A model generated the notes under the pieces. It did no database searches. It saw only the letters and a list, made by a program, of their open reading frames with translations, and was not told the origin of the DNA. Both the position numbers and the translations under genes were made by a program. From assembly GCA_030159075.1 (NCBI GenBank), contig BROG01000138.1, positions 1-64,000 of the forward strand: a stretch of 64,000 nt of DNA, written 5' to 3'. Source of the DNA: Atrina japonica. Taxonomy: Eukaryota; Mollusca; Bivalvia; Pterioida; Pinnidae. Positions 51,301-58,017 of the stretch are shown here, piece by piece (within the stretch, counting starts at the first letter, position 1; the number at the start of each line of letters is the position of its first letter).

Positions 51301-54300
51301 CTTCTACAGGCCTCATACAGTGCACAAGACAACCAGTGAATTTGGTCTCCCTGTGTAAACAAAAATAAAAAAAATCAACGAATGAATAAAACAAAAAAAT
51401 GTTTCCAATTTGATATGGATTGCTGTTTCACACCACACTAAACATTTCTTCAGTAAAATGACTGGGCTCACTGTCATTAGCCATTAAATAACTTTCTGGC
51501 AAATATTTTTGATCATATTTGATGCATGTTTTACGTGCGTCACACCATAGTCATTAAAAAGAGAAAGATATAGCAAGACCACAGACAACTACATTTAACA
51601 ATGCACACAGCATGATCAGTTACAAGGACACGTTTAATTGGTAATAACTAAATTGTCCTGAAATTTCCCCAATCAAGTAAACCTCCAGACTTGAAAATAG
51701 TGTGCCCCATTACTAGTATCATGATTATGGCATAGGAACCTGTATATATAGTTTTCATTTGTCAAAACAATATTATGTAAAATTGAAAAACATGTTTGGT
51801 ATCAATATTCATTGACCTGGCTAATCAAAATTTCAATTGGCTAAAAATATCTTGGTTGGATAATATTTTGTCTCATAGTTATCCAAGTTCAGAGTGAGCC
51901 ATGTATATGGTGGCAGCCAGGCTTTAATGGTGGAATTCTAGTAATTTCGACATCAAGTAATATCGGCATTGAGTAATTTTAGCACCTGCATACAAGTAAT
52001 TTTCGGCACATGAACAGGTAATATCAGCAGCTAATGAATTTTAATTTATAAAAATCAAGTTTCAACATTTGTTTCTGGAAGTGCCAAAAATACTTGCTTA
52101 CAAGTAACAAAATTACCTGATACCTAATGGTGGAAGAGAGAACCCCGGTACAATGTACCCGGGAAGATGCCACCGACCGTCCACATATAAGTTGGACTGA
52201 CCTGAGGTGAGAAACTTCATGGTTTAAAGCAAGACCCCTTGTGAGTATCCAAAAGGCTAGGCCGAACTTTCTGTCCCGATTTTAAGCATGTACTGGGTGG
52301 CAGAAGTTAGTGTTGAATCTAGGATCTGAAAAGGGCACACAAAGTCAGTGTGAAAGGGCACACAAAATCAGTTTGAAAGGGCACTTTAAACGCGTAAATT
52401 GGTTTTGAAGGCACCTGCACTAGAATGTGTGCATATACTCCTAGCTCTGCTAACAAATTTAAATACTTTTCTTGAAAAATGTTTATAAAAAAAAACAAAA
52501 GATAGTTTTACTAAAAATAGAATTATTTAATAATTTTTTCAATGAAAAAAAGGGGCACAAGAGCTAATCCTGGCCTGATATTTTATTTTTTTGGTTTTGC
52601 CAATCCAGAAAATACATGTATGTATATTATATAGGAATCTAAAAAAAAATAGTTGTGAAATTAGTTTATTGATTAATTAAAACAAGCTAGTAAATGTCTC
52701 ATGTTAAATATGGTAATACATAATTTACACTTGATATGTAACAATCAAATTATTTCCTAAATTGGTTATCGATTGTCATGCATAAATTATCTAAATAAAT
52801 TCATCAAATTTGTTAGATTTAGTCCTTTTTTTAATTTTTCCTCATTGTATCACATAGGAAAGGAAAAGTCCCGAGAATTCCGGGAGTCGTGTGACACGAA
52901 GTCGATAAACCCGAGAACAAATTTGCTTTGGATTTGGCAGAAGACTTTGCGGTTTATTCCCATTTACAGTATTTTCACAGCGATTATGGCTTTAAAAAGT
53001 CCTTAGTGAATTCCTACATATGTACATGTATATTAGTACTTCGTACGACAAGCAACTACGAGGAATTTGCGCGAATCGGTTTAAAATCAACGTGTCCGTG
53101 GACACAAGCTATTTTCCCACTCGCTAACTAGAGCCTGCTTCAAACGATGAATTCAACCACATAGCAGCACATAACCTTATTTAATTGAATATTTTGAAAC
53201 AAAACATAGTTTTTTTAGCTTGTACATATATTTTTACAAACATTTCAATGTATACATTCAATTTTCTAGCCATTTGAAAATAGCGGGAATTCGGCGAGTT
53301 TGCCGATATTCCAAATCACCTACGAGTCGTTTGACTGCCCTATCTCGGATGATTACCTGTAACCTGAGGCTATTTAAACTGATCAACCGTGAAATATACA
53401 TAGTCTTGACACGGCGGGTAATTGGGGCATTTAACAGATTAAAGAGTATACAACATGGATGTGGTTTCACAAGCAATTTCGCCAATGCTTTTTTTTTGGG
53501 GGGGCGTTATTGGCGATTGGCATCATGAAAAAGGGCATGGCGCTGGAAAAAAAGGGCATGGCGCTGGGAAAAAAGGGCATGGCGCGGCGCCATGCTATAT
53601 TGCTCTAGATTCAACACTAGAAGTCCTCCCATATACTTTCTTAGTAGCAAAATGCTGTAACATTTTCACAACAGTTTAGCGATTGTTTTAACCATCTATT
53701 TCTAAACGCCGACGTCTGATATTTGTTGACATGCTTATTTGACTTTAGATTTATAAATTCATCGTCACTAAAAGGTGACATGACATAATTCCATATCTAT
53801 GAGAAGTTCATTCTAGCTACCTATCATTTTTTGTATTCACATCATCTGTCTCCATTTTGATCATAAGAAAATCTAAGACTTTCACTGATTGGTTAACTTT
53901 AAGATAATAATGAATATGCATTTATGATCAACCAATCAGCGAACGTTTTTGATATTCTTATGTTCAAGATGGAAAACAGGACGACATGTAAATAAAAATG
54001 ATGGGCAGCTTGAATTCATGTCTTATATGAATGGAAGTATGTCATGTCACAACTTAGTGATGATGGATTTATAAATTTAAAAATCAGGTAAGCGTATCAA
54101 CAAATACCAGATGCTTGCGATAAGAAATAGATTGTTAAAACAATCGATAAACTGCTACAAAGTAAGTGTATGGGAGGACTTCTCGTCTTCTGTCACTGAT
54201 TTTACAACAAATAAAAACAAAAATTTGCTTAAAATCTGGGCAGAGAGATCGACCAATCAAAAGGCATGGTCTGCTAATTAGATACAGTTGAATAAGAAAC

Positions 54301-55097
54301 AAGTTGTCCAAGCAATGATGATGAAACTCACCCACGCAACACTGGCTTAACTGACTGTGATATTTATGTTTTGTTATTGCTAGTAGTGGTGGGATTGATA
54401 TATCCTTATCAATAAAGATTTATTTACAGTTTGACAATATGCATGTCACTAACCAGTATAAAAACATATATCAAACAACACCTGGGACTGTGTCATGGTA
54501 TGCACACATTGGTTTATGTTTAAAGTAATTAAACATGGTTGTGTATATAGTAATTAACGCTCAAAGCTCATTACATTGGGACAATAGCACTGTTGAGAAT
54601 GTGCCACTTAACCTGTATCTAGCATCATTCCCTTACTGTTTAAAAAATAGTCACATACTATCTATTAGTTCTTCGTTGCCCCTGTAAAGTTCTACAAAGT
54701 CGATCCCTACAAAGTGGCTGGGATTAACAAGTTAACAACCCTGATAGCAGACTTGCCTGTCAATCAATATGCAAACATTCAAGCCACTTTTTTTACCCCA
54801 TAATAACAACGCCTGATCAAAGCAACTACTACTTCTATCATCTTGCTTCTAGCTTTTTACAAAGAGACTGAAACAAACCAAGTAAATTGACATGATAATT
54901 CGTTGGATACCGATTAGCATTGGATATCAGGGCATTTGGAAAAGGGGGGTGTTACTTGCCTCTAGCGAATAGTTTGTTTTTATTTTCTGGTAGTTCTTCC
55001 ATGCTTGTTCTTTGGCAGTCTTGTCCATATTTAAATCTAAACACAATTCCTCGAACCGACTTTCCACTGCATCATCTCCATCCTCCGATAGCCCCAT
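20135..55097 (-). CDS. RBL: Retinoblastoma-like pocket protein (p107/p130 family), 5' seven coding exons, partial gene
   Basis: This gene encodes the N-terminal 296 residues of an RB-like nuclear corepressor, which in animals binds E2F/DP and cyclin-CDK complexes and represses cell-cycle genes. I assembled it from seven minus-strand exons (138, 134, 201, 65, 126, 161 and 65 nt). The phases at all six junctions agree, and no stop interrupts the 890 nt. Diagnostic stretches in order: NYSLE/GDQIHWLSCALY, IPTVGRGTIEGNCVSLTRLL, KMKKWADMASLPQEFRDKV, STVIFKKFEPIFLDIF, VFNFCWTMF, SDDLVNSYHLLLCCLD, LEAKGIKEHWWKP and LLKGK-like ILKGKPDTLSSILEIGNF. These align collinearly with both human RBL1 and RBL2 as I remember them; the last exon resembles RBL2 slightly more. 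Invertebrates usually have one such gene, so I do not choose between paralogues. The A/B pocket exons lie past the left edge. Introns total about 34 kb and are full of repeats. Confidence 0.95.
21301..21534. repeat. 234-bp MITE-like inverted repeat
   Basis: The ends are CTGTAAACGTGGA and the complement of TCCATGTTTACAG. Inside, GGGGGTAATTTACAC (21454-21468) and GTGTAAATTACCCCC (21496-21510) form a perfect 15-bp stem. Confidence 0.7.
21795..22785. repeat. ~22-bp satellite, about 45 degenerate units
   Basis: The unit is AGTCAAAAGTCTAAAACATT with two further bases. Variants carry GAATAAAAC or ATTAAAAC in place of GTCTAAAAC. Homogeneity is highest at the left, and the array decays to the right. 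RBL intron 6. Confidence 0.95.
22786..23426. repeat. ~32-bp degenerate tandem repeat
   Basis: Units such as ACTGCAGAAATGACACTGAA followed by ACCAAAGTACAAA recur at 22790-22850 and, densely, at 23085-23426. The intervening 22855-23084 is unrelated. It directly follows the 22-bp satellite. Confidence 0.9.
23427..23786. mobile_element. TA-flanked element with CAGTTGAATC ends
   Basis: The ends are CAGTTGAATC and the complement of GATTCTACTG, with TA at 23425-23426 and 23787-23788. Length is 360 bp with no coding capacity. The ends resemble those of pogo/Tigger-like elements (CAGTNGAA...). Confidence 0.7.
24809..25966. mobile_element. hAT-type non-autonomous transposon, copy 2 (inverted relative to copy 1)
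   Basis: The element begins TAGGGGTGGGACGATTCAGG and ends CCGTTGCACCTCTA. Flanking octamers ATAAGAAC and ACATGAAC agree at 6 of 8 positions, a decayed duplication. Shared internal blocks with copy 1 include GACTCTTGGACTCCAAGTC, TACATTGTAATTTGCTTAT-like and CACAGCAGTATGTGGGTTC. On the minus strand near 25470-25530 a short frame contains KGLSNSITFMWDYF. This resembles the start of a BED zinc finger of hAT transposases, but only weakly. Confidence 0.88.
26240..26828. repeat. ~109-118 bp tandem array, left part (split by piggyBac)
   Basis: Unit landmarks are ACCAATCAGAAGCCTC, TTTGCCATAGA, CCCTTGATACCCAT and TTTCATCAAAATC. ACCAATC recurs at 26294, 26412, 26527 and 26636, giving spacings of 118, 115 and 109. 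The array continues at 28825 beyond the piggyBac insertion. It lies in RBL intron 6. Confidence 0.9.
26833..28820 (+). mobile_element. piggyBac-type transposon, degenerate, with TTAA target duplication
   Basis: The element is 1,988 bp. It has 13-bp perfect terminal inverted repeats (CTCTTTACCCCTT at 26833-26845, its complement at 28808-28820) and is flanked by TTAA at 26829-26832 and 28821-28824. TTAA duplication is diagnostic of piggyBac. It sits inside a ~115-bp tandem array, and the repeat unit contains the matching pre-insertion ...CATTAA context. The two subterminal regions are also homologous, but the left end carries 24 extra bases. It encodes a broken transposase (next entry). Confidence 0.95.
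27116..28509 (+). pseudogene. piggyBac transposase pseudogene (frameshift plus C-terminal deletion)
   Basis: The likely start is the ATG at 27116, opening MATDSDSDTDVQRILDIF and a long Asp/Glu/Ser-rich N-terminus typical of PGBD proteins. That frame stops at 27649. The core resumes in another frame with TMTLNR, PLNKVKPIYD and the catalytic motifs IDEAMKGYKGR (first Asp), YHDRFFTGVQL (second Asp) and MNGVDIHDQL (third Asp). The shift lies around 27600-27630. After RKQYAAGKK the usual hydrophobic C-terminal segment is missing, and the frame ends at 28481. In a third frame, 28441-28509 still encodes CLVCNIHLCDECFLEKHS, the cysteine-rich zinc-binding tail. It cannot encode an active transposase as it stands. 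Confidence 0.93.
28825..29940. repeat. ~110 bp tandem array, right part, decaying into a dispersed repeat tail
   Basis: This continues the array interrupted by piggyBac, with the same landmarks and more divergence. Two adjacent units near 28915-29045 are almost identical and contracted. From about 29640 the unit changes (GACATCAC..., GAAGTTTCATTA, GAGAAAACGTG.GGACAAG) and ends near ACTTTGTTTAGGGAACATAAT. That ending reads like the 3' end of a common dispersed element. No coding sequence is seen. Confidence 0.8.
30842..31002 (-). CDS. RBL: RBL coding exon 6
   Basis: The exon encodes LPEDFDTKDWKVPTEPTCII, then KLLCDQHEGLELEAKGIKEH and WWKPRIKRLFESK. The CIIxxLC and EAKGIKEH motifs are hallmarks of p107/p130 that RB1 itself lacks in this form. 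It is 161 nt long (2 + 53 codons), ends in phase 0, and its donor is AAG/GTAAGA. Confidence 0.96.
31140..32060. repeat. Partial duplication of intronic sequence, split by a SINE
   Basis: AAGATTTTTAAA, CCCCTTTTGGAGC.TCT.T and ATAAAATCTTGCCA occur twice, near 31160-31250 and 31655-31850. Without the SINE the spacing is about 380 bp. A relative of this repeat lies at about 35730-35930 (ATGACCTTGAAA, TTCTTATA.). Confidence 0.6.
31278..31518 (-). mobile_element. tRNA-derived SINE, family A, with 13-bp duplication
   Basis: Read on the minus strand, the head is GGTCTCCGTGGCCGAGTGG...AGAGCATTGCGCTTT...GGTTCGAATCC, with pol III A-box and B-box spacing as in a Ser/Leu-type tRNA. A central domain with GTGGTCTTTACCCGGGTAAC follows, then a tail with TGAAAGATTGTTGAGTATGG and (AAATC)n. 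Flanking duplication ATGAAAAACTGAT lies at 31265-31277 and 31519-31531. It sits in RBL intron 5, in the same orientation as the gene. Confidence 0.95.
32330..32475. repeat. ~50-bp minisatellite, three units
   Basis: TGCCATTGGCAGATAATCCA and ACAATCCCTGCCCCTTAGTA recur at spacings of 48 and 51. TGCCATTGGCA is itself palindromic. Confidence 0.92.
33326..33415. repeat. (GA)n with GACAGAGAGA higher-order units
   Basis: A GA tract followed by at least four GACAGAGAGA decamers, about 75 bp downstream in gene terms of RBL exon 5. Confidence 0.93.
33489..33614 (-). CDS. RBL: RBL coding exon 5
   Basis: The exon encodes HFPAISDDLVNSYHLLLCCL, then DWFYANALMGGRKDLLNPNFA. It is the exon with the near-invariant SDDLVNSYHLLLC motif of p107/p130. 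It is 126 nt long (2 + 41 codons + 1), with acceptor TATTTTCAG and donor GCTG/GTAAGT. The split glycines on each side match exons 4 and 6. Confidence 0.96.
33642..33965. mobile_element. pogo/Tigger-like element, copy B
   Basis: It begins CAATAGAACTCTGATGAG, one base different from copy A at the terminus. It carries the same internal blocks in the same order. It abuts RBL exon 5 with only 27 bp between, near the exon's acceptor. Confidence 0.7.
34193..34321. repeat. 129-bp imperfect palindrome
   Basis: The left arm (ACAAAGGAATCTAAATCC...TTGAATGACAAACC) pairs with the right arm (GGCTTGTCATTCAA...GGACTGAGATTCCTTTGG). The centre is TGA. The pairing has several mismatches. Confidence 0.8.
35385..36060. 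repeat. Dispersed repeat beginning AACAAGAGGCCAATGGGGCC
   Basis: The CAAGAGGCC.ATGGG.CC start and the later GACCTTGAAA.ATTGTCAC segment resemble a repeat common in bivalve DNA, from general knowledge. No coding frame. Its end is not defined. Confidence 0.5.
36662..37655. mobile_element. TIR DNA transposon of about 1 kb, TA-flanked
   Basis: The left end is CTGTAATCAGCCATGTATAA followed by TCCACAC. The complement of the right end is CCGTAATCGGCTGTGTGTAA followed by TCCACA. TA lies on both sides (36660-36661, 37656-37657), consistent with Tc1/mariner. A 76-codon frame at 37142-37372 ends VVDKANCHTVTVNGGV, which could be a scrap of a transposase, but I cannot place it. A run of about 27 A lies at 36780-36807. 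Confidence 0.7.
37830..39110. other. RBL intron 4, very AT-rich part
   Basis: The region is extremely AT-rich with many ATTTATT runs. No element or gene recognised. Confidence 0.5.
39115..39298 (-). mobile_element. SINE family B, fragment lacking the 3' tail
   Basis: The plus strand reads GGCACTTATGGCCATTGAGCAGTGAG to CTACCAACTAGGCCATG, the complement of the head and middle of family B. The CTTCACCGGCAATTGG block and the tail are missing. Confidence 0.85.
39415..39559. mobile_element. TA-flanked MITE, copy 3
   Basis: It begins TAGTAAAACCTGCTCTAGC (first base changed from C) and ends CAAGTTTCACTG, with TA on both sides. It shares ACCACCTG, TTGTGTCC and GGAGG-type motifs with copy 2 in reverse orientation. 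Confidence 0.75.
41208..41338. repeat. 131-bp palindrome, arms about 60 bp
   Basis: AGCTGATTCTCACGTTTATC pairs with GATAAATGTGATAATCAGCT, and TTAATTTTCAAAATTTGAAA pairs with TTTCAAATTTTGAAAATTAA. The loop is about 15 nt. It is MITE-like with no clear duplication and lies in RBL intron 4. Confidence 0.85.
41864..42141 (-). mobile_element. tRNA-derived SINE, family B, with 13-bp duplication
   Basis: The minus strand begins AGCCGGCCTGGCTCAGTTGG with a B-box-like GAGTTCAAGTCC. A domain with CTTCACCGGCAATTGGTGAC follows, and a tail with TGAAAGATTCTTGAGTGGGA. The duplication TATAGAGAAAGGT lies at 41851-41863 and 42142-42154. The tail is homologous to that of family A although the tRNA heads differ. 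Confidence 0.95.
42184..42640. mobile_element. pogo/Tigger-like element, copy A (right end missing)
   Basis: It starts CAGTAGAACTCCAATGAGTC after TA, as pogo-type termini do. It shares long stretches with 33642-33965: TTATTTAATGCTA, CCCATTTCTATAGAAACAAC and TTAAATTTAGCACTAATTAT. The matching right terminus is not evident. Confidence 0.7.
43060..43775. repeat. Degenerate ~130-190 bp tandem repeat
   Basis: Landmarks CCTG(C/T)AAAGTTTG, CAGTAGTTTCAGAG.AGATGA and TGTCCTG.GCTGG..GCCATG recur four to five times at irregular spacing. It ends in a tail (43776-44165) with GGACAGACGCCAAGTGATGG and CAGATGAGCTAAAAAAA that looks like a retroelement 3' end. Confidence 0.8.
44166..44925. other. RBL intron 4, part next to exon 4
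   Basis: Unique-looking AT-rich sequence with short open frames only. Nothing supported beyond the intron. Confidence 0.5.
44926..44990 (-). CDS. RBL: RBL coding exon 4 (65-nt micro-exon)
   Basis: This short exon encodes RLPCSVLDVFNFCWTMFVQVK, with split codons at both ends (an arginine at the 5' side, a glycine at the 3' side). It is the counterpart of the IPCSVKDLFNFCWTLF segment of human p107. It was found by searching for that motif, because it is far too short to stand out as an open frame. The acceptor is TTCATTACAG and the donor is AAAG/GTAGGC. The phases fit exons 3 and 5 exactly. Confidence 0.94.
44991..47325. other. RBL intron 3
   Basis: About 2.3 kb with no clear element. A short direct repeat around 45750-45800 (ACACATTTGG(G)TCAC.CAATCGGCCC) is the only structure noticed. 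Confidence 0.55.
47326..47526 (-). CDS. RBL: RBL coding exon 3
   Basis: The exon reads LIQFFNKMKKWADM, LPQEFRDKVNKLERNF, STVIFKKFEPIFLDIFKYP and ends in a basic NRNRKQ segment. It is 201 nt long (1 + 66 codons + 2). The acceptor follows a pyrimidine run ending CCAG, and the donor is AG/GTGAGG. The open frame continues upstream into the intron, but homology and the acceptor place the exon start at 47526. Confidence 0.96.
48250..50449. mobile_element. 2.2-kb TIR element with CTTAAGAT-rich subterminal arrays
   Basis: The ends are CAGCAGCCCTTTTCACAAAA and the complement of TTTTGTGAAAAGGGCTGCTG, extending into AAATCTTAAGAT on both sides. About 190 bp at each end is packed with CTTAAGA and CTTACGA motifs in both orientations. 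The interior is AT-rich and includes an unassigned minus-strand 100-codon frame (48381-48683). The target duplication is unclear, so the superfamily is not assigned. It lies in RBL intron 2. Confidence 0.8.
50733..50952 (-). mobile_element. SINE family A, 5'-truncated copy with target duplication
   Basis: This is about 90% similar by eye to the SINE at 31278-31518, but the first ~18 bp of the tRNA head (A box) are missing. Flanking GATGTTGCTTTTT occurs at about 50720-50732 and 50953-50965. The truncation suggests incomplete reverse transcription before insertion. It sits in RBL intron 2. Confidence 0.9.
51217..51350 (-). CDS. RBL: RBL coding exon 2 (residues 47-91)
   Basis: The exon begins GDQIHWLSCALYEACRRS and ends SLTRLLRSAKF plus two bases of a serine codon. 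This is the first helical repeat of the N-terminal domain and is one of the best conserved parts of p107/p130. The acceptor is TTTACACAG and the donor is AG/GTAAAG. The exon contributes 44 codons plus 2 nt, matching the phase of exon 3. Confidence 0.96.
52128..52262 (-). mobile_element. Degenerate SINE family A relic
   Basis: GGTGGAAGAGAGAACCCCGG, ACCCGGGAAGATGCCACCGA and GGTGAGAAACTTCATGGTTT match, with many differences, the middle and head of SINE family A. A related tail piece (TATGGTGGCAGCCAGGC) lies at 51903-51940, separated by unrelated sequence. Confidence 0.55.
53525..53600. repeat. ~20-bp minisatellite ending in a perfect hairpin
   Basis: AAAAAGGGCATGGCGCTGG is repeated three times. 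The last unit runs into GCATGGCGC-G-GCGCCATGC, a perfect 9-bp-arm hairpin at 53577-53595. It is GC-rich against an AT-rich intron. Confidence 0.88.
53619..54183. mobile_element. 565-bp foldback (long palindromic) element
   Basis: AGAAGTCCTCCCATA at the left pairs with TATGGGAGGACTTCT at the right. Complementarity continues for about 270 bp per arm: TTTAGCGATTGTTTTAAC, TATTTGTTGA, TTATAAAT, GTGACATGACATA, and TGATTGGTTAACTTTAAGAT near the centre at about 53905. The left arm has a ~20-bp insertion near 53650. It lies in RBL intron 1 and would form a long hairpin in the transcript. Confidence 0.88.
54960..55097 (-). CDS. RBL: RBL coding exon 1 (residues 1-46)
   Basis: The exon encodes MGLSEDGDD followed by the conserved RFEELCLDLNMD and NYSLE. 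The ATG at 55097 is chosen because it is the first in frame downstream of an in-frame TGA about 45 nt upstream. The exon ends on a whole codon (GAG) directly before GCAAGT. This is the consensus of the minor GC-AG intron class, and no GT lies at the junction that homology requires. The acidic leader before RFEELC is shorter than in vertebrate p130. Confidence 0.93.
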
Positions 55098-55184
55098 TTT
55101 GATTATGTTTTCCGCTTCCAAGACTTCCGGAAGCTGTGATTCTCAACAATGGCCGTCACATCATCAAGTCGTTCACGCGCTTTG

Positions 55185-55194
55185 TGGCGGGAAA
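55185..55194 (-). promoter_or_regulatory. Consensus E2F site in the RBL promoter
   Basis: The minus strand reads TTTCCCGCCA, an exact fit to the E2F consensus TTTSSCGC. It starts about 88 bp upstream of the RBL start codon. E2F control of p107 is established in vertebrates, so a site here suggests autoregulation by E2F-pocket complexes. Binding is inferred. A weaker GC-rich half-match (TTGGCGCG) lies at 55557-55564. Confidence 0.6.
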
Positions 55195-55739
55195 AAATTG
55201 GGACAAGTCAGAAGCTGCAGGTGGTTTATTACTGCGCTACTAAATATAATTCAATCACATTGATTAGTTTTAGGGGAAACAGAACATCAATTTGGTGCTT
55301 CCTATGGAATGAAATGTTGTTTTCTTTTGATATCTTTCGATAAAGATTTCTTAATTTTCAATCATTTAATTATTTAGAACATATGCATTCTGCTCCAAAG
55401 TTATTACCCATCGCGAATGAATATATTCATTGGCCATGTGCCAGTTCAACGGGATTGTTTATTTACCGTAATACACAACTACGGAAAATCACGACAGACT
55501 ACGAAGAGAGATCATAATATTTTTCTTCCGATTCGTTGGAAATTTGACAAGTTGTGTTGGCGCGTTCTGAGTTCGTGGTGAATAAAATGGAACATTTTAT
55601 TGTTTAACCAGTGAAATCGATCCATATTTCAAAATAAATAAGATATATCTCTTTAAATTACATTGATAAATAAATGTCTGGTTAAGAAATAATTAATGAT
55701 TACCATAAGTTGAGTGGTGGAATTTCGTATATCAGGTAT

Positions 55740-56200
55740 AGTGAAATCCATATAACCTGCCGGGGTGGAGTCTTGTGAACCCATTCTTGACCTGGACGAG
55801 TTTAATTTTTAGGTAAATAAAGCTTAAGATTAAAATTAAACTGACTAGAGTAATCGTTCCCTTTTGTCACCAAACACAAGAGCTAGAGTACCCAGTAAGG
55901 AATAAAACGTTTTCCCTGTGCAGCTTGTCGTCACAGGTACAGGACCATGTATAAGTGCATATGACTTGCCCAGTTGGCTTAAGTCTGTTGGTTGGACATA
56001 TTTCTTGGTATATCCCAAAATTACCATGTTTTGATGAGAAGAATAAATAAAATAGACTAAAAAACAAGCGGTTATGGGCAAGGCACACTTAGATTGTCCT
56101 GTCCACATGTACCTGTGCTTGTCATGACCAAAAATTGAGTAGAACCATCCGTATAATAATCGAAAGGTTACTCCGCACCGCCATCTTATGTGAATCGGAC
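55740..56200. repeat. Dispersed repeat pair, copy 2
   Basis: It matches 15375-15612 at both ends (AATCCATATAACCTG...GGTGGAGTC; CGAAAGGTTACTCCGCACC) with extra internal sequence. It lies upstream of the RBL promoter. The minus-strand frame across it (55845-56252) is not conserved in the other copy, so I treat it as chance. Confidence 0.65.
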
Positions 56201-57682
56201 AATACATACCAAAATCGGTTGTGGGTAGGGGACTGCAAAAATGTAATAACACAGTAGCGGAACCAGAATTTTTTTTATGGAGGGGCTAGTACTAAAATTA
56301 TTATTCTCGCTGCAAATATTATTAACATTGTTTGATGAATTATGAAGCCCTACATGCCGTTACAGGTCACGGTAACAAAATCTGCAAAAGGAAGCGCAAA
56401 GGGACATTATCCACCTATCCCAGGCATGAAATCACCGCACTGTATAAAATCCCTCTGCATGGACCCAAAGTCACCTAATTTACCCAGTACAAACTTTTCA
56501 TGATTTGAAAATAAAACACAAAACTGTGACGTAGCTGGGTCCAGAAAAGTGTGTATACGTGTGTGTGTGTGTGTGTGTGGTGGTGGGGGGGGGGGGGGGG
56601 GCACAACCGTTCAAAATACTGCATGGATTACAGGGGCGAATCCAGGGATTTTCAAAGAAGGGGCGTAACTTTCGGAGGGGGGTGACAAGACGTAATGCGA
56701 GTGAAAATGGTGCGTTCTTTATGTAGTGGTGTAGGAAGAAAATCAAAATATGGTTTTTAAAGAGGTTAGGTTTGAGGCTGGTGACATCAATTAAACTACT
56801 TTAAAAATAAAAATTTAAACTTAAATTAAAACTGTTTGTGCAATGCATACCTCATCAGTAGTAGAGTGATTTCAAGTTGGAGTGGTGTAAATCTTAGATA
56901 AAGTCGGAGACCGGAGCGAGGCGCGAAAATTTTGGGGAAATTTGTCTTCAATTTTCGACTTTTTATAGAAAAATGAACGGTTTTACACCTATTTTATCAT
57001 CTTTGGACGGCACTCTCTCCCTCATCACTGCACATATTTCTAAGTGTTGGATTAATTGTGATGCTATAGTTCATTAGGTGTATGGTTTTACACATCGTTC
57101 AGGTATTGTTATTTAAAATTTGGAATCCCTTTTTTCTGCATCCAGGCGCGAAAATACGCAAAGCAATTCGCTAATAAACCACTTTGATTATCGTTCTCAA
57201 AAAAGGGTTGGATCAGCAAAAAAGTTACTGAAATCGTTTTGGCCTCGTATCCTCCATACATTGAATTATGACCTATTAATTGTTAAAAATATCGTTGATG
57301 GATTAACTCGGAAACCCGATGACTCTAGCTTCCAGACACAAAAATCGCCCTTCCCCCGTGGTCCAGGGTATGCTTCCCAGAAATGTTCAATTATTAAAGT
57401 CAAGAGAGTTAATTATCACATTGCGACTCGTTTTAATTTCGGTCAAATCTTTCATTAAAATGACATGCGCGTCATTTATCAAAAAATAAATTGAGTATCC
57501 GCAAAAACAAAGGCATGAGCATGATGAAAGAGTCCAGAAAATTTTCGATTTTCAAAAGGTCTGGGAAGCATTTTTCTGGATTCCAGACGTGTTGATAATA
57601 TATATATATATAATGGTATGTGAGAACGTGTGGTTAGGGGTCACCACTGGCGTCCCCGGTACCTACGCCTACATACATCATC

Positions 57683-57860
57683 AGCGTCGGAAGCAAATTG
57701 AAAGTGTGTGGGGGGGGGGGGGGGGCTAAACCAACTTAAAACACATATACACGCCAGAATCGTCTGGGGGCTAAGCCCCAATTTTTAACACCTATGTCTA
57801 TCTTTGCAAAAAAAGTGGGGGGGGGGGGGCTTAGCCCCCCCCCCCGGTTCCGACGCCTAT
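57683..57860. mobile_element. MITE-like element with GCGTCGGAAsC ends and G13/C11 hairpin, copy 1
   Basis: It starts AGCGTCGGAAGCAAATTG and ends GGTTCCGACGCCTA. It contains a run of about 13 G, CTTAG, then about 11 C (57817-57845), plus another G run near 57708-57726. Copy 2 lies 157 bp away in the opposite orientation. Confidence 0.82.
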
Positions 57861-58017
57861 GTACATGTAATGTGTAAATAATTGGTAAGATGCAACTTAC
57901 ATTTTGATACAATGCATAATTTGCCAAGTATATAAATAAATTTTAATATTCATACAAGCCGAGGAAAGGAGGGCGAAATATATTTACCAAAATGATGGGT
58001 AACAGGGAAGGAACAGC

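Noticed and set aside
55149..55343. Divergent protein-coding start MAVTSSSRSRALW... on the plus strand
   Set aside because: It overlaps the RBL promoter and E2F site, has no homology, and shows no donor in a sensible frame.
57120..57458. 112-codon plus-strand frame in the intergenic region
   Set aside because: No recognisable domain, it is surrounded by dispersed-repeat sequence, and it lacks splice or promoter support.
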